DNA of 64,000 nt from contig JADJQM010000002.1 of NCBI GenBank assembly GCA_016712715.1, positions 744,001-808,000 on the forward strand. The letters are read 5' to 3'. This DNA comes from Rhodospirillaceae bacterium. GTDB lineage: Bacteria > Pseudomonadota > Alphaproteobacteria > Dongiales > Dongiaceae. The notes beneath the pieces were generated by a model. It was not told the origin of the DNA. It ran no database searches and saw only the letters and a program-made list of their open reading frames with translations. Shown here piece by piece: positions 31,405 through 40,147 of this stretch. A program made the translations under genes and the position numbers. The stretch's first letter is position 1; every line of letters starts with the position of its first letter.

Positions 31405-34206
31405 TCAGTCCTGGGAAACCGGCAATTCCTTAACGTTTTCAGCCAGAAACGCCGCCGTCTGCTCGATGACGGCCTTGAGGCCAATGCGTTCCACCGTCAC
31501 ATCGGCCGGAAATGCGGTGAGCAGGCGGGATGGCATGGCCTTGTCGAGCAGCACGAATACGCCGTGGTCGTCGGCGCGGCGGATGAGGCGCCCGAAAGCC
31601 TGTTTGAGCTTGAGGCGCGTCAGCTGGTCCTCATAGGCGGTGCCGCCGAAGGCCTGTTTCCGGGCACGATGGAGGAGGTCGGGGCGCGGCCAGGGCACGC
31701 GGTCGAAGACGATGAGGCGGAGCGCATTGCCCGGCACATCGACGCCGTCGCGCACCGCATCGGTGCCCAGCAGGCAGGCATCGACATCGCCGCGGAAAAT
31801 GTCGATGAGGGTCGCGTTGTCCATGGCATCGACATGCTGTGCGAGGAGATTGAGCCCGGCGCCTTCGATGGCAGGTGCGATGCGCCGATGCACCTCGCGC
31901 AAGCGCTGGATCGCTGTGAAGAGGCCCAAGGCACCACCGCGCGCCGCCAGGAACAGGGTGCGATAGGCGGACGCCACCTGCGCCATGTCGTCCTTGTCGA
32001 GATCGGTCACGATGAAGACGCGCGTCTGCTTGGCGTAATCGAAGGGCGAGGGCACGCGCAGGCGATAGGCCGGCAGCGGCAGATGATTGGTGCCGGCGCG
32101 CACCTCGGCGCCCATCCAGGATTGCTCCGACCCGCTGCCATCGGTGAGGGTCGCCGAGGTCACGACGATGCCGTGGGCGGGCTTCATCACGGCTTCGGCA
32201 AAGGGGCGGGTGGGATCGAGGAAATGGCGGTACATGCCGACATCAAGCTCGCGCCCGTCGATCCGCTCCAGGCCGAACCAGTCGACGAACATGGGTGCGT
32301 CCTGCAGCGGATCGGGTAGCTGTTGCGTCGAGAGCGCCTTCAGCATCGCGCGCCAGGCGCCGATCTCCATGTCGCCGCGCCGCTGCAGCCCGCGCGCCAT
32401 GGCGTCGATGCGCTGGCGTTGCGCGGATTCGAGATCTTCGGCTTCATCATCGAGGCGGCGCAGGAGTTTGGCAGCGAGTTGCAGCATCGGTTCCATGAGG
32501 GCGCTGAGTGCGCGATCAAGCGCGACGCTCGCCAGGGCAACATCCGGCTCCAGCGGCGCGCAGGCGCATTCGAGTGAATAGCCGCTGCGCGGGGCTGTTG
32601 CGCGCGCCAGCACCTGGTGGCGCACGGTGATCAGAAATTTTTCGGCAGCACCCATCGGTTGGCCATCGGCCATGCGCTGCTGCCAGCCTTCACCGGCCAG
32701 TGACTTCGCGGCGGCCAGAATGTCGTCGACCAGAGCCGGCATGTCGGTGTCGTCAAGGATGAGATCATCGAGGCGGCGTTTCAAGCCGCGCGCACGGCTT
32801 GAGCGGCCGCCCTCGGCGCCGAGCAGCCAGCGGCGGAGATCCGACATCTCCTGTCCGGTGAGATGGGCCGCGAAGGCGCCGTCCGTGGCGCTGAACAGAT
32901 GATGGCCTTCGTCGAACACATAGCGGGTGGGGAGGCGCTGATCCTCGCCGCCACCCATCGCGGCTTGAATCATGACGAGGGCATGATTGGCGATGACGAT
33001 CTCGGCCTTCTTCGCGCGGCGGGCAGATCGTTCAATGAAGCAGCGTGTATATTGAGGGCAGGCGGCATAGATGCATTCGCCGCGCCGGTCGGCCAGGGCA
33101 TAGCTGCGACCCTGGCCGATGAGGTCCGGCAGCCAGCCTGGAAAATCGCCGCCGACCATGTCGCCGTCGCGGGTCTGCATCGCCCAGCGCGCGACCAGGC
33201 CGAAGGCCACGGCATCCATGGGCCGACCGGAAATCCCGCCGCCCATTTCGGCAAGATTGAGGAGGCAGAGATAATTCTCGCGCCCCTTGCGGATGACAAC
33301 CTTCTGCGCCTTCTGCGCGGGATTGGGATAGAGCCGGTCAAGCTCGCCGTCGATCTGGTGCTGGAGATGGCGCGTGTAGGTGCTGATCCAGACGGGCCCC
33401 TGATTGCGCGCCGCCCAGATGCTGGCGGGCGCGATATAGCCCAGCGTCTTGCCGACACCGGTGCCGGCTTCGGCGAGGACGACATTGGGAGCCCCGTCTT
33501 CCGAGCGCGGCACGAAAGCCGGCGTCAAACCGGCGGCGAAATCCGCCTGTGCGGCGCGCTGCTCGGCACCTTCGCCGATGAGCTCGGCCAAGCGCCGCCG
33601 CGTTTCTTCCGCCGTGATGGGGAGGTGATCGGGTTCCGGCGGCGGGGCGCCGTCGGCCCATTCGGGCAAGTCGTCCCAGACGGCAACACCCGGCGCAGTG
33701 ACGCCCCCCTCGGCCTGGAAGTCGAGGGCGCGCAGCACGAAAGGCCCCCAGGCCCAGCCGGCCTTGGCCATCGCCCAGGCGAGACCCGTCGTGCGGCGAC
33801 GCTGGCGGCCAAGGGCAGAGAGTTCCACCAGCAGCAGCCGCGCGCTTTCATGAAGCAGTCTTGCTTCCAGCAGCGGGTCGTGGTGGGGCGGCACGGTCTG
33901 GCCGAGGACCTCGGCGATGCCCTTGGGCGTCGGCAGGCAGAAACTCGCCGGGCGCACGAAGGCATAAAGCTCAAGTAGATCGAAGGCCGCGAAGCGCTCG
34001 ACCTTGAGGCGCCGTGCCGTGGCCGGGGCATGGACCACCAGCGGCGCCCGCGCCCGGGCGGACAAAGCGGCGGTGCCATGGCTGACACGCTGCGGCGCCC
34101 CGCGCCCCTGATCCAGCCAGGCCGCCTCGGCGTGGAAGGCGACCAGGGCGGGCAGGGCGCCAAGCGACAGCGTGGCCGGGGAGGATGTACCGGTTTCGTT
34201 CATCAC
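31405..34206 (-). CDS. DinG-type ATP-dependent DNA helicase
   Basis: A 933-residue XPD/DinG-like superfamily 2 helicase. Walker A is LAEAGTGVGKTLGYIAPASI, Walker B the DEGH in YVFDEGHHLFSA, and cysteines for a [4Fe-4S] cluster appear in ENYLCLLN, RRGECIYAACPQYTRC. The C-terminal RecA domain includes VVTSATLTDGSG, FTAIQRLREVHRR and KLKQAFGRLIRRADDHGVFV. The long N-terminal 200 residues (a poorly conserved region) precede the helicase core. DinG unwinds DNA-RNA hybrids and D-loops and aids replication through transcription. No LexA box is seen before it. The ATG follows a weak ribosome binding site; MNETGTS may be the real start one codon later. Confidence 0.88.
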   Translation of the reverse strand: MMNETGTSSPATLSLGALPALVAFHAEAAWLDQGRGAPQRVSHGTAALSARARAPLVVHAPATARRLKVERFAAFDLLELYAFVRPASFCLPTPKGIAEVLGQTVPPHHDPLLEARLLHESARLLLVELSALGRQRRRTTGLAWAMAKAGWAWGPFVLRALDFQAEGGVTAPGVAVWDDLPEWADGAPPPEPDHLPITAEETRRRLAELIGEGAEQRAAQADFAAGLTPAFVPRSEDGAPNVVLAEAGTGVGKTLGYIAPASIWAARNQGPVWISTYTRHLQHQIDGELDRLYPNPAQKAQKVVIRKGRENYLCLLNLAEMGGGISGRPMDAVAFGLVARWAMQTRDGDMVGGDFPGWLPDLIGQGRSYALADRRGECIYAACPQYTRCFIERSARRAKKAEIVIANHALVMIQAAMGGGEDQRLPTRYVFDEGHHLFSATDGAFAAHLTGQEMSDLRRWLLGAEGGRSSRARGLKRRLDDLILDDTDMPALVDDILAAAKSLAGEGWQQRMADGQPMGAAEKFLITVRHQVLARATAPRSGYSLECACAPLEPDVALASVALDRALSALMEPMLQLAAKLLRRLDDEAEDLESAQRQRIDAMARGLQRRGDMEIGAWRAMLKALSTQQLPDPLQDAPMFVDWFGLERIDGRELDVGMYRHFLDPTRPFAEAVMKPAHGIVVTSATLTDGSGSEQSWMGAEVRAGTNHLPLPAYRLRVPSPFDYAKQTRVFIVTDLDKDDMAQVASAYRTLFLAARGGALGLFTAIQRLREVHRRIAPAIEGAGLNLLAQHVDAMDNATLIDIFRGDVDACLLGTDAVRDGVDVPGNALRLIVFDRVPWPRPDLLHRARKQAFGGTAYEDQLTRLKLKQAFGRLIRRADDHGVFVLLDKAMPSRLLTAFPADVTVERIGLKAVIEQTAAFLAENVKELPVSQD

Positions 34207-34250
34207 GCCGCTTTATGGACCAGGGAAGGGCCAGGATCAATTGAGAAGGT

Positions 34251-34359
34251 CCCCTCACCCCAACCCTCCCCCCGCTATCGCGGGGCGAGGGAGTTTCCAA
34301 CGAGTTTGGCTCAGAGCCCCTCGCCCCGTTCTTGCGGGGAGAGGGGTTGGGGTGAGGGG
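34251..34359. repeat. Dispersed inverted repeat, family A (copy 2)
   Basis: Starts CCCCTCACCCCAACCCTCCC and ends GGTTGGGGTGAGGGG, with the inner pair CGCGGGGCGAGGGAG and CCCCTCGCCCC. It shares the CGCTATCGCGGGG segment with copy 4. It fills the gap between the start of the DinG gene and the end of the GGDEF/EAL gene. Confidence 0.9.
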
Positions 34360-34391
34360 ATCATGGCGATGCGATTTGCCCGGGTGGCGGC

Positions 34392-36212
34392 TCAAGTCGA
34401 CAGGATGCGGGCGCCGATGGCCCAGGGGCGGTCGAATTGCGGGCGGCCGTAATGATAGCCCTGGAGATAATGGACCCCGGCATTGATCAGGACCTGGGCA
34501 TCGGCTTCGTTCTCGACGAACTCGGCCACGGTCTCAAGGCCGAAGGTGCCGGCAAGGCCCATCAGATTGCGGATGAAGAGCTGCTGGTCGACATTGTTGG
34601 CAAGGTTGCGCACGAAGGAGCCGTCGATCTTGACGAGGTCGACGGTGAGCGCCTTCAGGTGCCGGAAGCTGGTGAAGCCGGCGCCGAAATCGTCGATTGC
34701 GACCCGGCAACCGACATCGCGCACGACGTTCACGAAGCGCGCCGATTCCTCGATATCATGGAGCGCCGCCGTCTCGGTGATTTCGACAATGAGGCGCGAG
34801 GCGATGCTGGGTGTCGATTTCACCGCGGCGATCAGGGCGCGCAGCCAGGATTGATCGGTGGCGGTGAGGCCGGAAATGTTGAGCGAGAGCACGGCCGCGG
34901 GATCGTTGCGCAGTTCGGCAACCGTCATGTCGAGGACATAGCGGTCGAGCAGCCGCGTCATGCCCAATTGCTCGACGACCGGGATGAAGGCGCCGGCGGG
35001 CAGGATGTCGCCTTTCAGATCCTTCATGCGGATCAGGCATTCATATTTCGAGACCGTCATCGATTGCGCGTGGATGATCGGCTGATAGGTGAAGATGAGG
35101 CGCTGGTCGCGCATCGCCTGCTGCACCTGGGTCCCGATATCCATGGCGCGGCGATGCAGCAGGGTCTGCTGTTCCGACGGACGGTAGACATTGTAGCAGC
35201 AGCGCCCGGCCTTCTTGGCGTAGGTGAGGGCCGATTCCGCCTTGGTCATCACCTCATAGGCGGTGTTGACGAGGCCCGGGAACAGCACGCAACCCACCGA
35301 GACGGTGATGGGGATCGACTGGCCGTTGATCTCGATCGCCTGGTCGCGCATCGCTTCGATGATGCGGTCCATGCAGTTGACGACGCAATCTTCCGGGCAA
35401 TTGCTGAGCAACACGCCGAAGCGGTCGCCGCCCAGACGTCCGATGACATCGGCGGCGCGGAGAGTCCGGTCGAGGCGCTGGCCGATCGCCACCAGCACGG
35501 CATCGCCGATCTCGTAGCCATAGGCGTTGTTGACCATGGCGAGCTTGTCGACGCCGATGACCAGGAAGGCGCCCTCGACCTTGAAGCGGCGGCTGAAGGA
35601 GATGGCCTGTTCCAGTTCGTCGCGCAGGCGCGCGCGGTTGAAATGGCCGGTGAGCTCGTCGTAATTGGCGATGCGCTCGAGGCGCGCCTCGTTCTGCTTG
35701 CGCTGCGTGATGATGCGCATGGCGCCGGACATGGCGACCGGCATGCCGTTGGCATCGATCTCGACCCGGCCGCGGTCATGGACCCAGATGACCAGGCCCT
35801 GGCCGTTCCTGACACGGTATTCGCAATCGTAATTGTCGCCCTGGCTGAAATGATCCGAGAGCGCCTTCAAGCGCCGCGGCAGATCTTCCGGGTGGATGCG
35901 GTTGTTGAAGCCATGGCCGCTGGCGATGGCATTCTCGCCTTCGCCCAGCACTTCCTCGATCTCACCGGCCCAGATCAGCCGGTCGGAGAGGATGTCCCAT
36001 TTGTAAAGGATGTCGCCGGAGGCGCTGATCGCATTGCGCAGCCAATCCGGGGAGGTCGGCAAGCCTTGGGAAATGCCGTTCTGAAGGTCGGTCAGGGACT
36101 CGGCATGATTGGAAACCTGACCCGTTGCCGGCGTCAGGGATCCCAGTCCTTGCTCGCTCCTCAAAGCCGTCACGAGCGCTCCTGTGTCGCCGCCACCCGG
36201 TACCATCGGCAA
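34392..36212 (-). CDS. PAS-GGDEF-EAL cyclic-di-GMP signalling protein with degenerate GGDEF motif
   Basis: A 606-residue soluble protein. PAS/PAC sequence lies at about residues 55-175 (KWDILSDRLIWAGEIEEVLG through VAMSGAMRIITQRKQ), a GGDEF domain at about 180-345 and an EAL domain at about 365-600. The active-site loop reads IGRLGGDRFGVLL, GGDRF for GGDEF, so cyclase activity is doubtful. The EAL motif reads ECL with its Glu kept, and EITETAA, IDDFGAGFTS and VKIDGSFVRN keep the metal and catalytic residues, so the phosphodiesterase half may be active, perhaps with GTP sensed by the GGDEF half. The start is uncertain by some codons. Confidence 0.88.
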   Translation of the reverse strand: MPMVPGGGDTGALVTALRSEQGLGSLTPATGQVSNHAESLTDLQNGISQGLPTSPDWLRNAISASGDILYKWDILSDRLIWAGEIEEVLGEGENAIASGHGFNNRIHPEDLPRRLKALSDHFSQGDNYDCEYRVRNGQGLVIWVHDRGRVEIDANGMPVAMSGAMRIITQRKQNEARLERIANYDELTGHFNRARLRDELEQAISFSRRFKVEGAFLVIGVDKLAMVNNAYGYEIGDAVLVAIGQRLDRTLRAADVIGRLGGDRFGVLLSNCPEDCVVNCMDRIIEAMRDQAIEINGQSIPITVSVGCVLFPGLVNTAYEVMTKAESALTYAKKAGRCCYNVYRPSEQQTLLHRRAMDIGTQVQQAMRDQRLIFTYQPIIHAQSMTVSKYECLIRMKDLKGDILPAGAFIPVVEQLGMTRLLDRYVLDMTVAELRNDPAAVLSLNISGLTATDQSWLRALIAAVKSTPSIASRLIVEITETAALHDIEESARFVNVVRDVGCRVAIDDFGAGFTSFRHLKALTVDLVKIDGSFVRNLANNVDQQLFIRNLMGLAGTFGLETVAEFVENEADAQVLINAGVHYLQGYHYGRPQFDRPWAIGARILST

Positions 36213-36591
36213 ACCTTAATGGGAGAGTCTAAACAAAGTCCTAAAACCTGACTGATCGGGCATTTTTCGAGCGAATGGTGGGTCCGCGGGTGGGTGGTCA
36301 AGCCCGGTCCGGAACGGGTCGGCGATGGTCGCTGCAGCATGGTAAATATTTGGTAAATCTCAGTAAATGTGAACAACCGACTCACGATGATGTGCGCAGA
36401 ATCCGCGACTCGCCCCTTGAATCGGCTTGTGCCTACCTCCAATTTATCTAAAATTCTATCTATTCCTGAAGTCGGGTGATAACGCCGCGCTTGGCCGACC
36501 CGAATGATGGTCTGACGGTGTGCCAGACTTGCTCTTTCTGACCTTGCTTCTGCTGACCGGCTTTTTCTGATTTTGGGGAAACCTGGACCTT
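36213..36591. other. Gene-free region with phased GTAAAT repeats
   Basis: This 379-bp gap between divergent genes holds GTAAAT three times at 36343, 36354 and 36364, spaced 10-11 bp, one helical turn, in an AT-rich patch. TTTTGGGGAAA near 36571 is a possible ribosome binding site for the next gene. No promoter pair stands out; no terminator is needed as the genes diverge. Confidence 0.4.
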
Positions 36592-37104
36592 ATGGCCGAT
36601 ATCGGTCGCCTTCTTCTGCCGCCACTGTCCATCGTCGCCGGACGGAGCAGCCTTGTCCGCATTTCGGACGGCAAGGGTGGGGACCGCGATGCTGCGCGCG
36701 ATGAGCAGGGGCAGGTCACCCGGATTGACGAAACGCCGGATGCCACCAGCGGCGGACGCGCCAAGCAGTTCCGCTTCCGCGTGGTCGATGGTGGGCGCAG
36801 TGACCAGCTGGCCGGCAATGCGGAAGTGCCGGCCAGGACCCAGCCCAATCAGGACAGCACCGCGGAAGCAACCGGTGCCAAAAGCAGCCAGGCGGCCACT
36901 GGGCGCGGATCCCAAGGAAATGCCGTGCCGCTGGGCACGCCGCAGGCCACCTTCCTCGCCCAATTGATCGCCCAGGAGCAGTTGGCACCTGGCCTCTATG
37001 ACCCGCCGGTGAAGGCGGCCGACCGCGCCTATCGCCAGGCCGGCGGCGAACCGGCGCTCTCGGACAGCACACGGTCGACCTCGCGCTACCAGATCGCGGT
37101 CTGA
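36592..37104 (+). CDS. Hypothetical alphaproteobacterial protein
   Basis: A 170-residue soluble protein. The first half is Gly/Asp-rich and low in complexity (SDGKGGDRDAARDEQGQVTR); the C-terminal part ATFLAQLIAQEQLAPGLYDP then AADRAYRQAGG is like the end of many short alphaproteobacterial proteins of unknown function that have a FLAQ-x-I-x-Q-E motif. No catalytic residues can be named. It is in a tandem with the next XRE gene, 41 bp away. Confidence 0.55.
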   Translation: MADIGRLLLPPLSIVAGRSSLVRISDGKGGDRDAARDEQGQVTRIDETPDATSGGRAKQFRFRVVDGGRSDQLAGNAEVPARTQPNQDSTAEATGAKSSQAATGRGSQGNAVPLGTPQATFLAQLIAQEQLAPGLYDPPVKAADRAYRQAGGEPALSDSTRSTSRYQIAV

Positions 37105-37145
37105 GGTTGCTCAGGACAGCGTGCTGTCTCTAAGCTCCACCCCGC

Positions 37146-37499
37146 ATGACACCCTTCGGACAGAAACTGCGCGAGCTCAGGCAGGCCCATGGCCGGCAAC
37201 TCAAGGATATGGCGAAGGCGCTACGGGTCAGCTCTGCCTATCTCTCGGCGCTGGAGCATGGCCACCGGGCGCGGCCCAAGACCGGCTTCGTGCAGCAGGT
37301 GGCGGCCTTCTTCAACCTCGCCTGGGATGAGGTCGACGAGTTGAAGGCCTTGGCCGACATATCAGACCCCAAGGTCACGATCGATACCGGCGGCCTCTCG
37401 CCCTTGGCCACCGAACTCGCCAACCGCCTCGCCCAGTGCATCGGCGAGCTGGACGAGCCCTCACTGCTGGCGCTCAACGAGCAGCTGAAGCCCAAATAG
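37146..37499 (+). CDS. XRE-family helix-turn-helix regulator
   Basis: A 117-residue protein with a Cro/CI-type helix-turn-helix at about residues 5-60: LRELRQAHGRQLKDMAKALR, SSAYLSALEHGHRARP. The short C-terminal part (VDELKALADISDPKVTIDTG) is the type seen in chromosomal XRE regulators of Rhizobiales and Rhodospirillales that are not phage-linked. Its target is unknown. Confidence 0.8.
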   Translation: MTPFGQKLRELRQAHGRQLKDMAKALRVSSAYLSALEHGHRARPKTGFVQQVAAFFNLAWDEVDELKALADISDPKVTIDTGGLSPLATELANRLAQCIGELDEPSLLALNEQLKPK

Positions 37500-37588
37500 C
37501 CGCGCATTGCCCCGCACGCCAAGATGATTCAGCATGGCGCGGAACGCCGCGCCTGAGTCGAGAGCCGCGCTGAAGGCAAGGAAAGATT

Positions 37589-38914
37589 ATGGCGGTAGAA
37601 CGATCGGTCGGTTGGCTTGAGGCGATGGGAGTCTATTTCACGCGGCGCCAGCTCATCATCCTGGTGATGGGGTTTGCCAGCGGGTTGCCACTGCTGCTGA
37701 CGCTGTCGACACTATCGTTCTGGCTGTCCAAGCTCGGCGTGGACAAAACGACCATCGGTCTTTTTGCCCTCGTCGGCATTCCGTATACCTTCAAGTTTGC
37801 CTGGTCGCCGATCATTGATCAATTGCCGATCCCGGTACTGACGCGCATCCTCGGGCGGCGCAAGAGTTGGCTGCTGGTGTTGCAGATCGGCCTTGCCGCG
37901 GCGATCTTCGGTATGGGTCAGACAGACCCGGTGGCAGCACCGAGCGCCACGGCGCTCATGACCATCCTGATGGCATTCTTCGCCGCCAGCCAGGATATCG
38001 TCATCGATGCCTATCGCATCGAACTTCTCGATGATCGCGAGCAGGGTGCCGGTGCCGGCACGACACAGGTCGGCTACCGCATCGGCATGCTGCTGGCGGG
38101 CGCGGGGGCCGTTGCGATGTCGGATTTCATTTCCTGGCCGACGATCTTCGCAACTCTTGCAGCGGCGATGCTGCTTTGCGCGGCCTTTACCCTGGCGATC
38201 CCGGAGCCAAAGGCAGGCATCCACGAGGTTCGACGGACGACTGGCTATGTCGAATGGATCAAGGGTGCCGCCATCCGCCCCTTTGTGGATTTTCTCGGGC
38301 GCCGCGGTTGGATTGCCATTCTGCTCTTCATCTTGTTCTACAAGTTCGGCGATGCCTTTGGCGGCACGATGGCGACGCCCTTCTACAACGAGCTCGGATT
38401 TACCGGCACCGAGATCGCGGCGATGTCGAAAATCTATGGCCTCATCGCCTCGCTGGTCGGTGGTGTCCTGGGCGGGCTGATCGTCGTGCGCATCGGCCTA
38501 TTCAGAACTTTGATCATCGGCGGGGTCCTGCAGGCCGTCACCAATCTGCTGTTCAGCTATCTGGCGATCAAAGGCAACAGCCTGCTATGGCTTGGCATCG
38601 CGATCACGGCCGACAATCTTGCCGGCGGGGTTGCGGCCGCCGCCTTCGTGGCTTATCTCTCCGGTCTCTGCAATGTCGCCTTCACGGCTACACAATACGC
38701 CTTGCTGACCTCATTCATGGCGCAAGGGCGGACGGTGATGTCGAGCGGCAGCGGGTGGCTGGCCGATCATATGGATTGGGTGAGCTTCTGGGCGTTGACG
38801 GGGCTCATGGCCTTGCCCGGCCTCCTCCTCCTTCTATGGATCGCACGCCTCTACCCGCAGGGGCTCATCAGCAGGAGAGTATCTGAAACCGTCGCCGATA
38901 CGAGTGTCTTTTGA
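37589..38914 (+). CDS. ampG: AmpG-like major facilitator permease
   Basis: A 441-residue membrane protein with about 12 hydrophobic segments. It has the AmpG opening FASGLPLLLTLSTLSFWLSK, GLFALVGIPYTFKFAWSPII with the charged loop after it, then AFFAASQDIVIDAYRIELLD, a motif shared by AmpG permeases that import anhydromuropeptides for cell-wall recycling. The start at 37589 follows AAGGAAAG; MGVYFTRRQL at 37625 is an alternative. Its stop overlaps the next gene (TTGA), so the two are coupled. No ampC or ampD is near; a related MFS function is possible. Confidence 0.82.
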   Translation: MAVERSVGWLEAMGVYFTRRQLIILVMGFASGLPLLLTLSTLSFWLSKLGVDKTTIGLFALVGIPYTFKFAWSPIIDQLPIPVLTRILGRRKSWLLVLQIGLAAAIFGMGQTDPVAAPSATALMTILMAFFAASQDIVIDAYRIELLDDREQGAGAGTTQVGYRIGMLLAGAGAVAMSDFISWPTIFATLAAAMLLCAAFTLAIPEPKAGIHEVRRTTGYVEWIKGAAIRPFVDFLGRRGWIAILLFILFYKFGDAFGGTMATPFYNELGFTGTEIAAMSKIYGLIASLVGGVLGGLIVVRIGLFRTLIIGGVLQAVTNLLFSYLAIKGNSLLWLGIAITADNLAGGVAAAAFVAYLSGLCNVAFTATQYALLTSFMAQGRTVMSSGSGWLADHMDWVSFWALTGLMALPGLLLLLWIARLYPQGLISRRVSETVADTSVF

Positions 38915-39198
38915 CAGCCAAACCCGTCGTCGCCATCACCTATTGCACGCAATGCCGCTGGTTGTTGCGGGCCGGGTGGTGTGCGCAGGAGTTGCTGGTG
39001 ACATTTGAAGACGAGCTGGGCGGCGTTACGCTCATCCCCGGCACCGGCGGCGTGTTCGACGTGAAGGTTGATGGCCAGTTGGTCTGGTCGCGCAAGACCG
39101 AGGGTCGATTCCCGGAGCTCAAGGAATTGAAGCAGCGGGTGCGCGATGTGGTGGCGCCCGATCTCCCGCTGGGGCATTCCGATCACAAGGCCGACTAA
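38911..39198 (+). CDS. SelW/SelT/SelH-family (Rdx) thioredoxin-like protein
   Basis: A 95-residue Rdx-family protein with the redox motif YCTQCRWLLRAGW (C12 and C15), the position where eukaryotic selenoprotein W has selenocysteine. The pattern YCTQCRWLLRA-x-W-x-AQELL and the later GVFDVKVDGQLVWSRKTEGR are characteristic. The most likely start is the TTG at 38911 which overlaps the AmpG-like stop, since no ATG exists upstream in frame and the motif begins at residue 11. It is probably translated by coupling. Confidence 0.85.
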   Translation: MTAKPVVAITYCTQCRWLLRAGWCAQELLVTFEDELGGVTLIPGTGGVFDVKVDGQLVWSRKTEGRFPELKELKQRVRDVVAPDLPLGHSDHKAD

Positions 39199-39335
39199 GT
39201 CTGTGACCTGTCGCATAGCTGACGGGATCGTGACTGCTTTTCCCTGAATTTTCATGACGCTGCCCCATTTCCGCCCCGATTGCGGGCGAGTCTCCGGCGC
39301 ATCACGAATCGCGACCGAGGGAAGGGGAAACCCCC

Positions 39336-39923
39336 ATGCAGCTACTCCGCCAAACTCTCGAATTTCTGCCTTTCTATTTTCTGCGCCACGGCGAAACCGA
39401 TTGGAACCGCATCGGTCTCGTCCAGGGTCAGGTTAACATGCCTTTGAACGGCACCGGCCTTGCCCAGGCGCGCGCCGCCCGCCAGGTGCTGGCCGACCAG
39501 GGCATTGGCACGATCTGCACCTCGCCCCTCGACCGCGCGCGCCTCACCGCCGACATCATCGCCGCCGGTCTCCATGTCCCGGTGCGCGAGATCGACAACC
39601 TCAAGGAATGCAATTTCGGCGCCCGCGAGGGCCATCCCAAGGGCGCCTGGTACGATGCCTGGCGGCAGGGTGAAACGCCGCTGGGCGCCGAGCGCTTCGT
39701 CCATTTCATGGAGCGGGCGCTCGACGGCATCAACGAGGCGCTGCGCAATCCGGGTCCGGTCCTCATCGTCGCCCATGGCGGGATCTATTGGGCGATCGAG
39801 CGCTTCGCCGGCATCGCGCGGCGCGACCGTATCCCCAACGGTGTTCCTCTGTTCCACGCCCCGCCGCCCAAGCCGCTTTTGCCCTGGCACCGGCAGCGGA
39901 TCGGGGCATTCGTGGCAGCTTAA
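39336..39923 (+). CDS. Histidine phosphatase (phosphoglycerate mutase-like)
   Basis: A 195-residue histidine phosphatase with the catalytic motif YFLRHGETDWN, the second His in LIVAHGGIYWAI and the acid in LKECNFGAREG. The lack of the mutase loop suggests a phosphatase. A paralog with the same motifs is at 59850-60413. The ATG at 39336 follows GGGGAAACCCCC. The gene stands alone between SelW and a G/C-rich hairpin. Confidence 0.85.
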   Translation: MQLLRQTLEFLPFYFLRHGETDWNRIGLVQGQVNMPLNGTGLAQARAARQVLADQGIGTICTSPLDRARLTADIIAAGLHVPVREIDNLKECNFGAREGHPKGAWYDAWRQGETPLGAERFVHFMERALDGINEALRNPGPVLIVAHGGIYWAIERFAGIARRDRIPNGVPLFHAPPPKPLLPWHRQRIGAFVAA

Positions 39924-39957
39924 AAGTGTTTTTTTCCAGATAGATACTGCCGAAATA

Positions 39958-39999
39958 GCTCTCCCCCTCTCCCCTCGCGGGAGAGGGGAGAGGGGGAGA
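39958..39999. repeat. Degenerate family A hairpin
   Basis: CTCCCCCTCTCCCCTC and its exact inverse GAGGGGAGAGGGGGAG around GCGGGA give a 16-bp stem. It resembles the outer arms of the family A elements but lacks the middle part. It lies 35 bp behind the histidine phosphatase and may act as its terminator. Confidence 0.7.
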
Positions 40000-40073
40000 T
40001 CACCGGGCAATGGTTGGGCTGCGACGCCCCATAATCTTGCACCCGTTCCCCTCGCGTGACATAACAACCGCCG

Positions 40074-40133
40074 CCTGTTCCGGACGTGCCGGAACGCTCA
40101 GAACCTGTTCCGGCATGGCCGGGACGCCCAGAA
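40074..40133. repeat. Two tandem 30-bp repeats before leuD
   Basis: Unit 1 (40074-40103) is CCTGTTCCGGACGTGCCGG followed by AACGCTCAGAA; unit 2 (40104-40133) is CCTGTTCCGGCATGGCCGG followed by GACGCCCAGAA, five differences in thirty. Each unit has the inner hairpin TTCCGG-n-CCGGAA. The repeats end 14 bp before the leuD start, so they are in its leader or promoter. Confidence 0.8.
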
Positions 40134-40147
40134 CAAGTTGGCGGATT

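Noticed and set aside
34437..36251. A 604-codon + strand frame over the GGDEF/EAL gene
   Set aside because: Antisense reading with no domain match, while the - strand frame has PAS, GGDEF and EAL.
36456..36963. Two - strand frames over the hypothetical gene at 36592
   Set aside because: No motif, no ribosome binding site; the + strand frame has the more natural composition and context.
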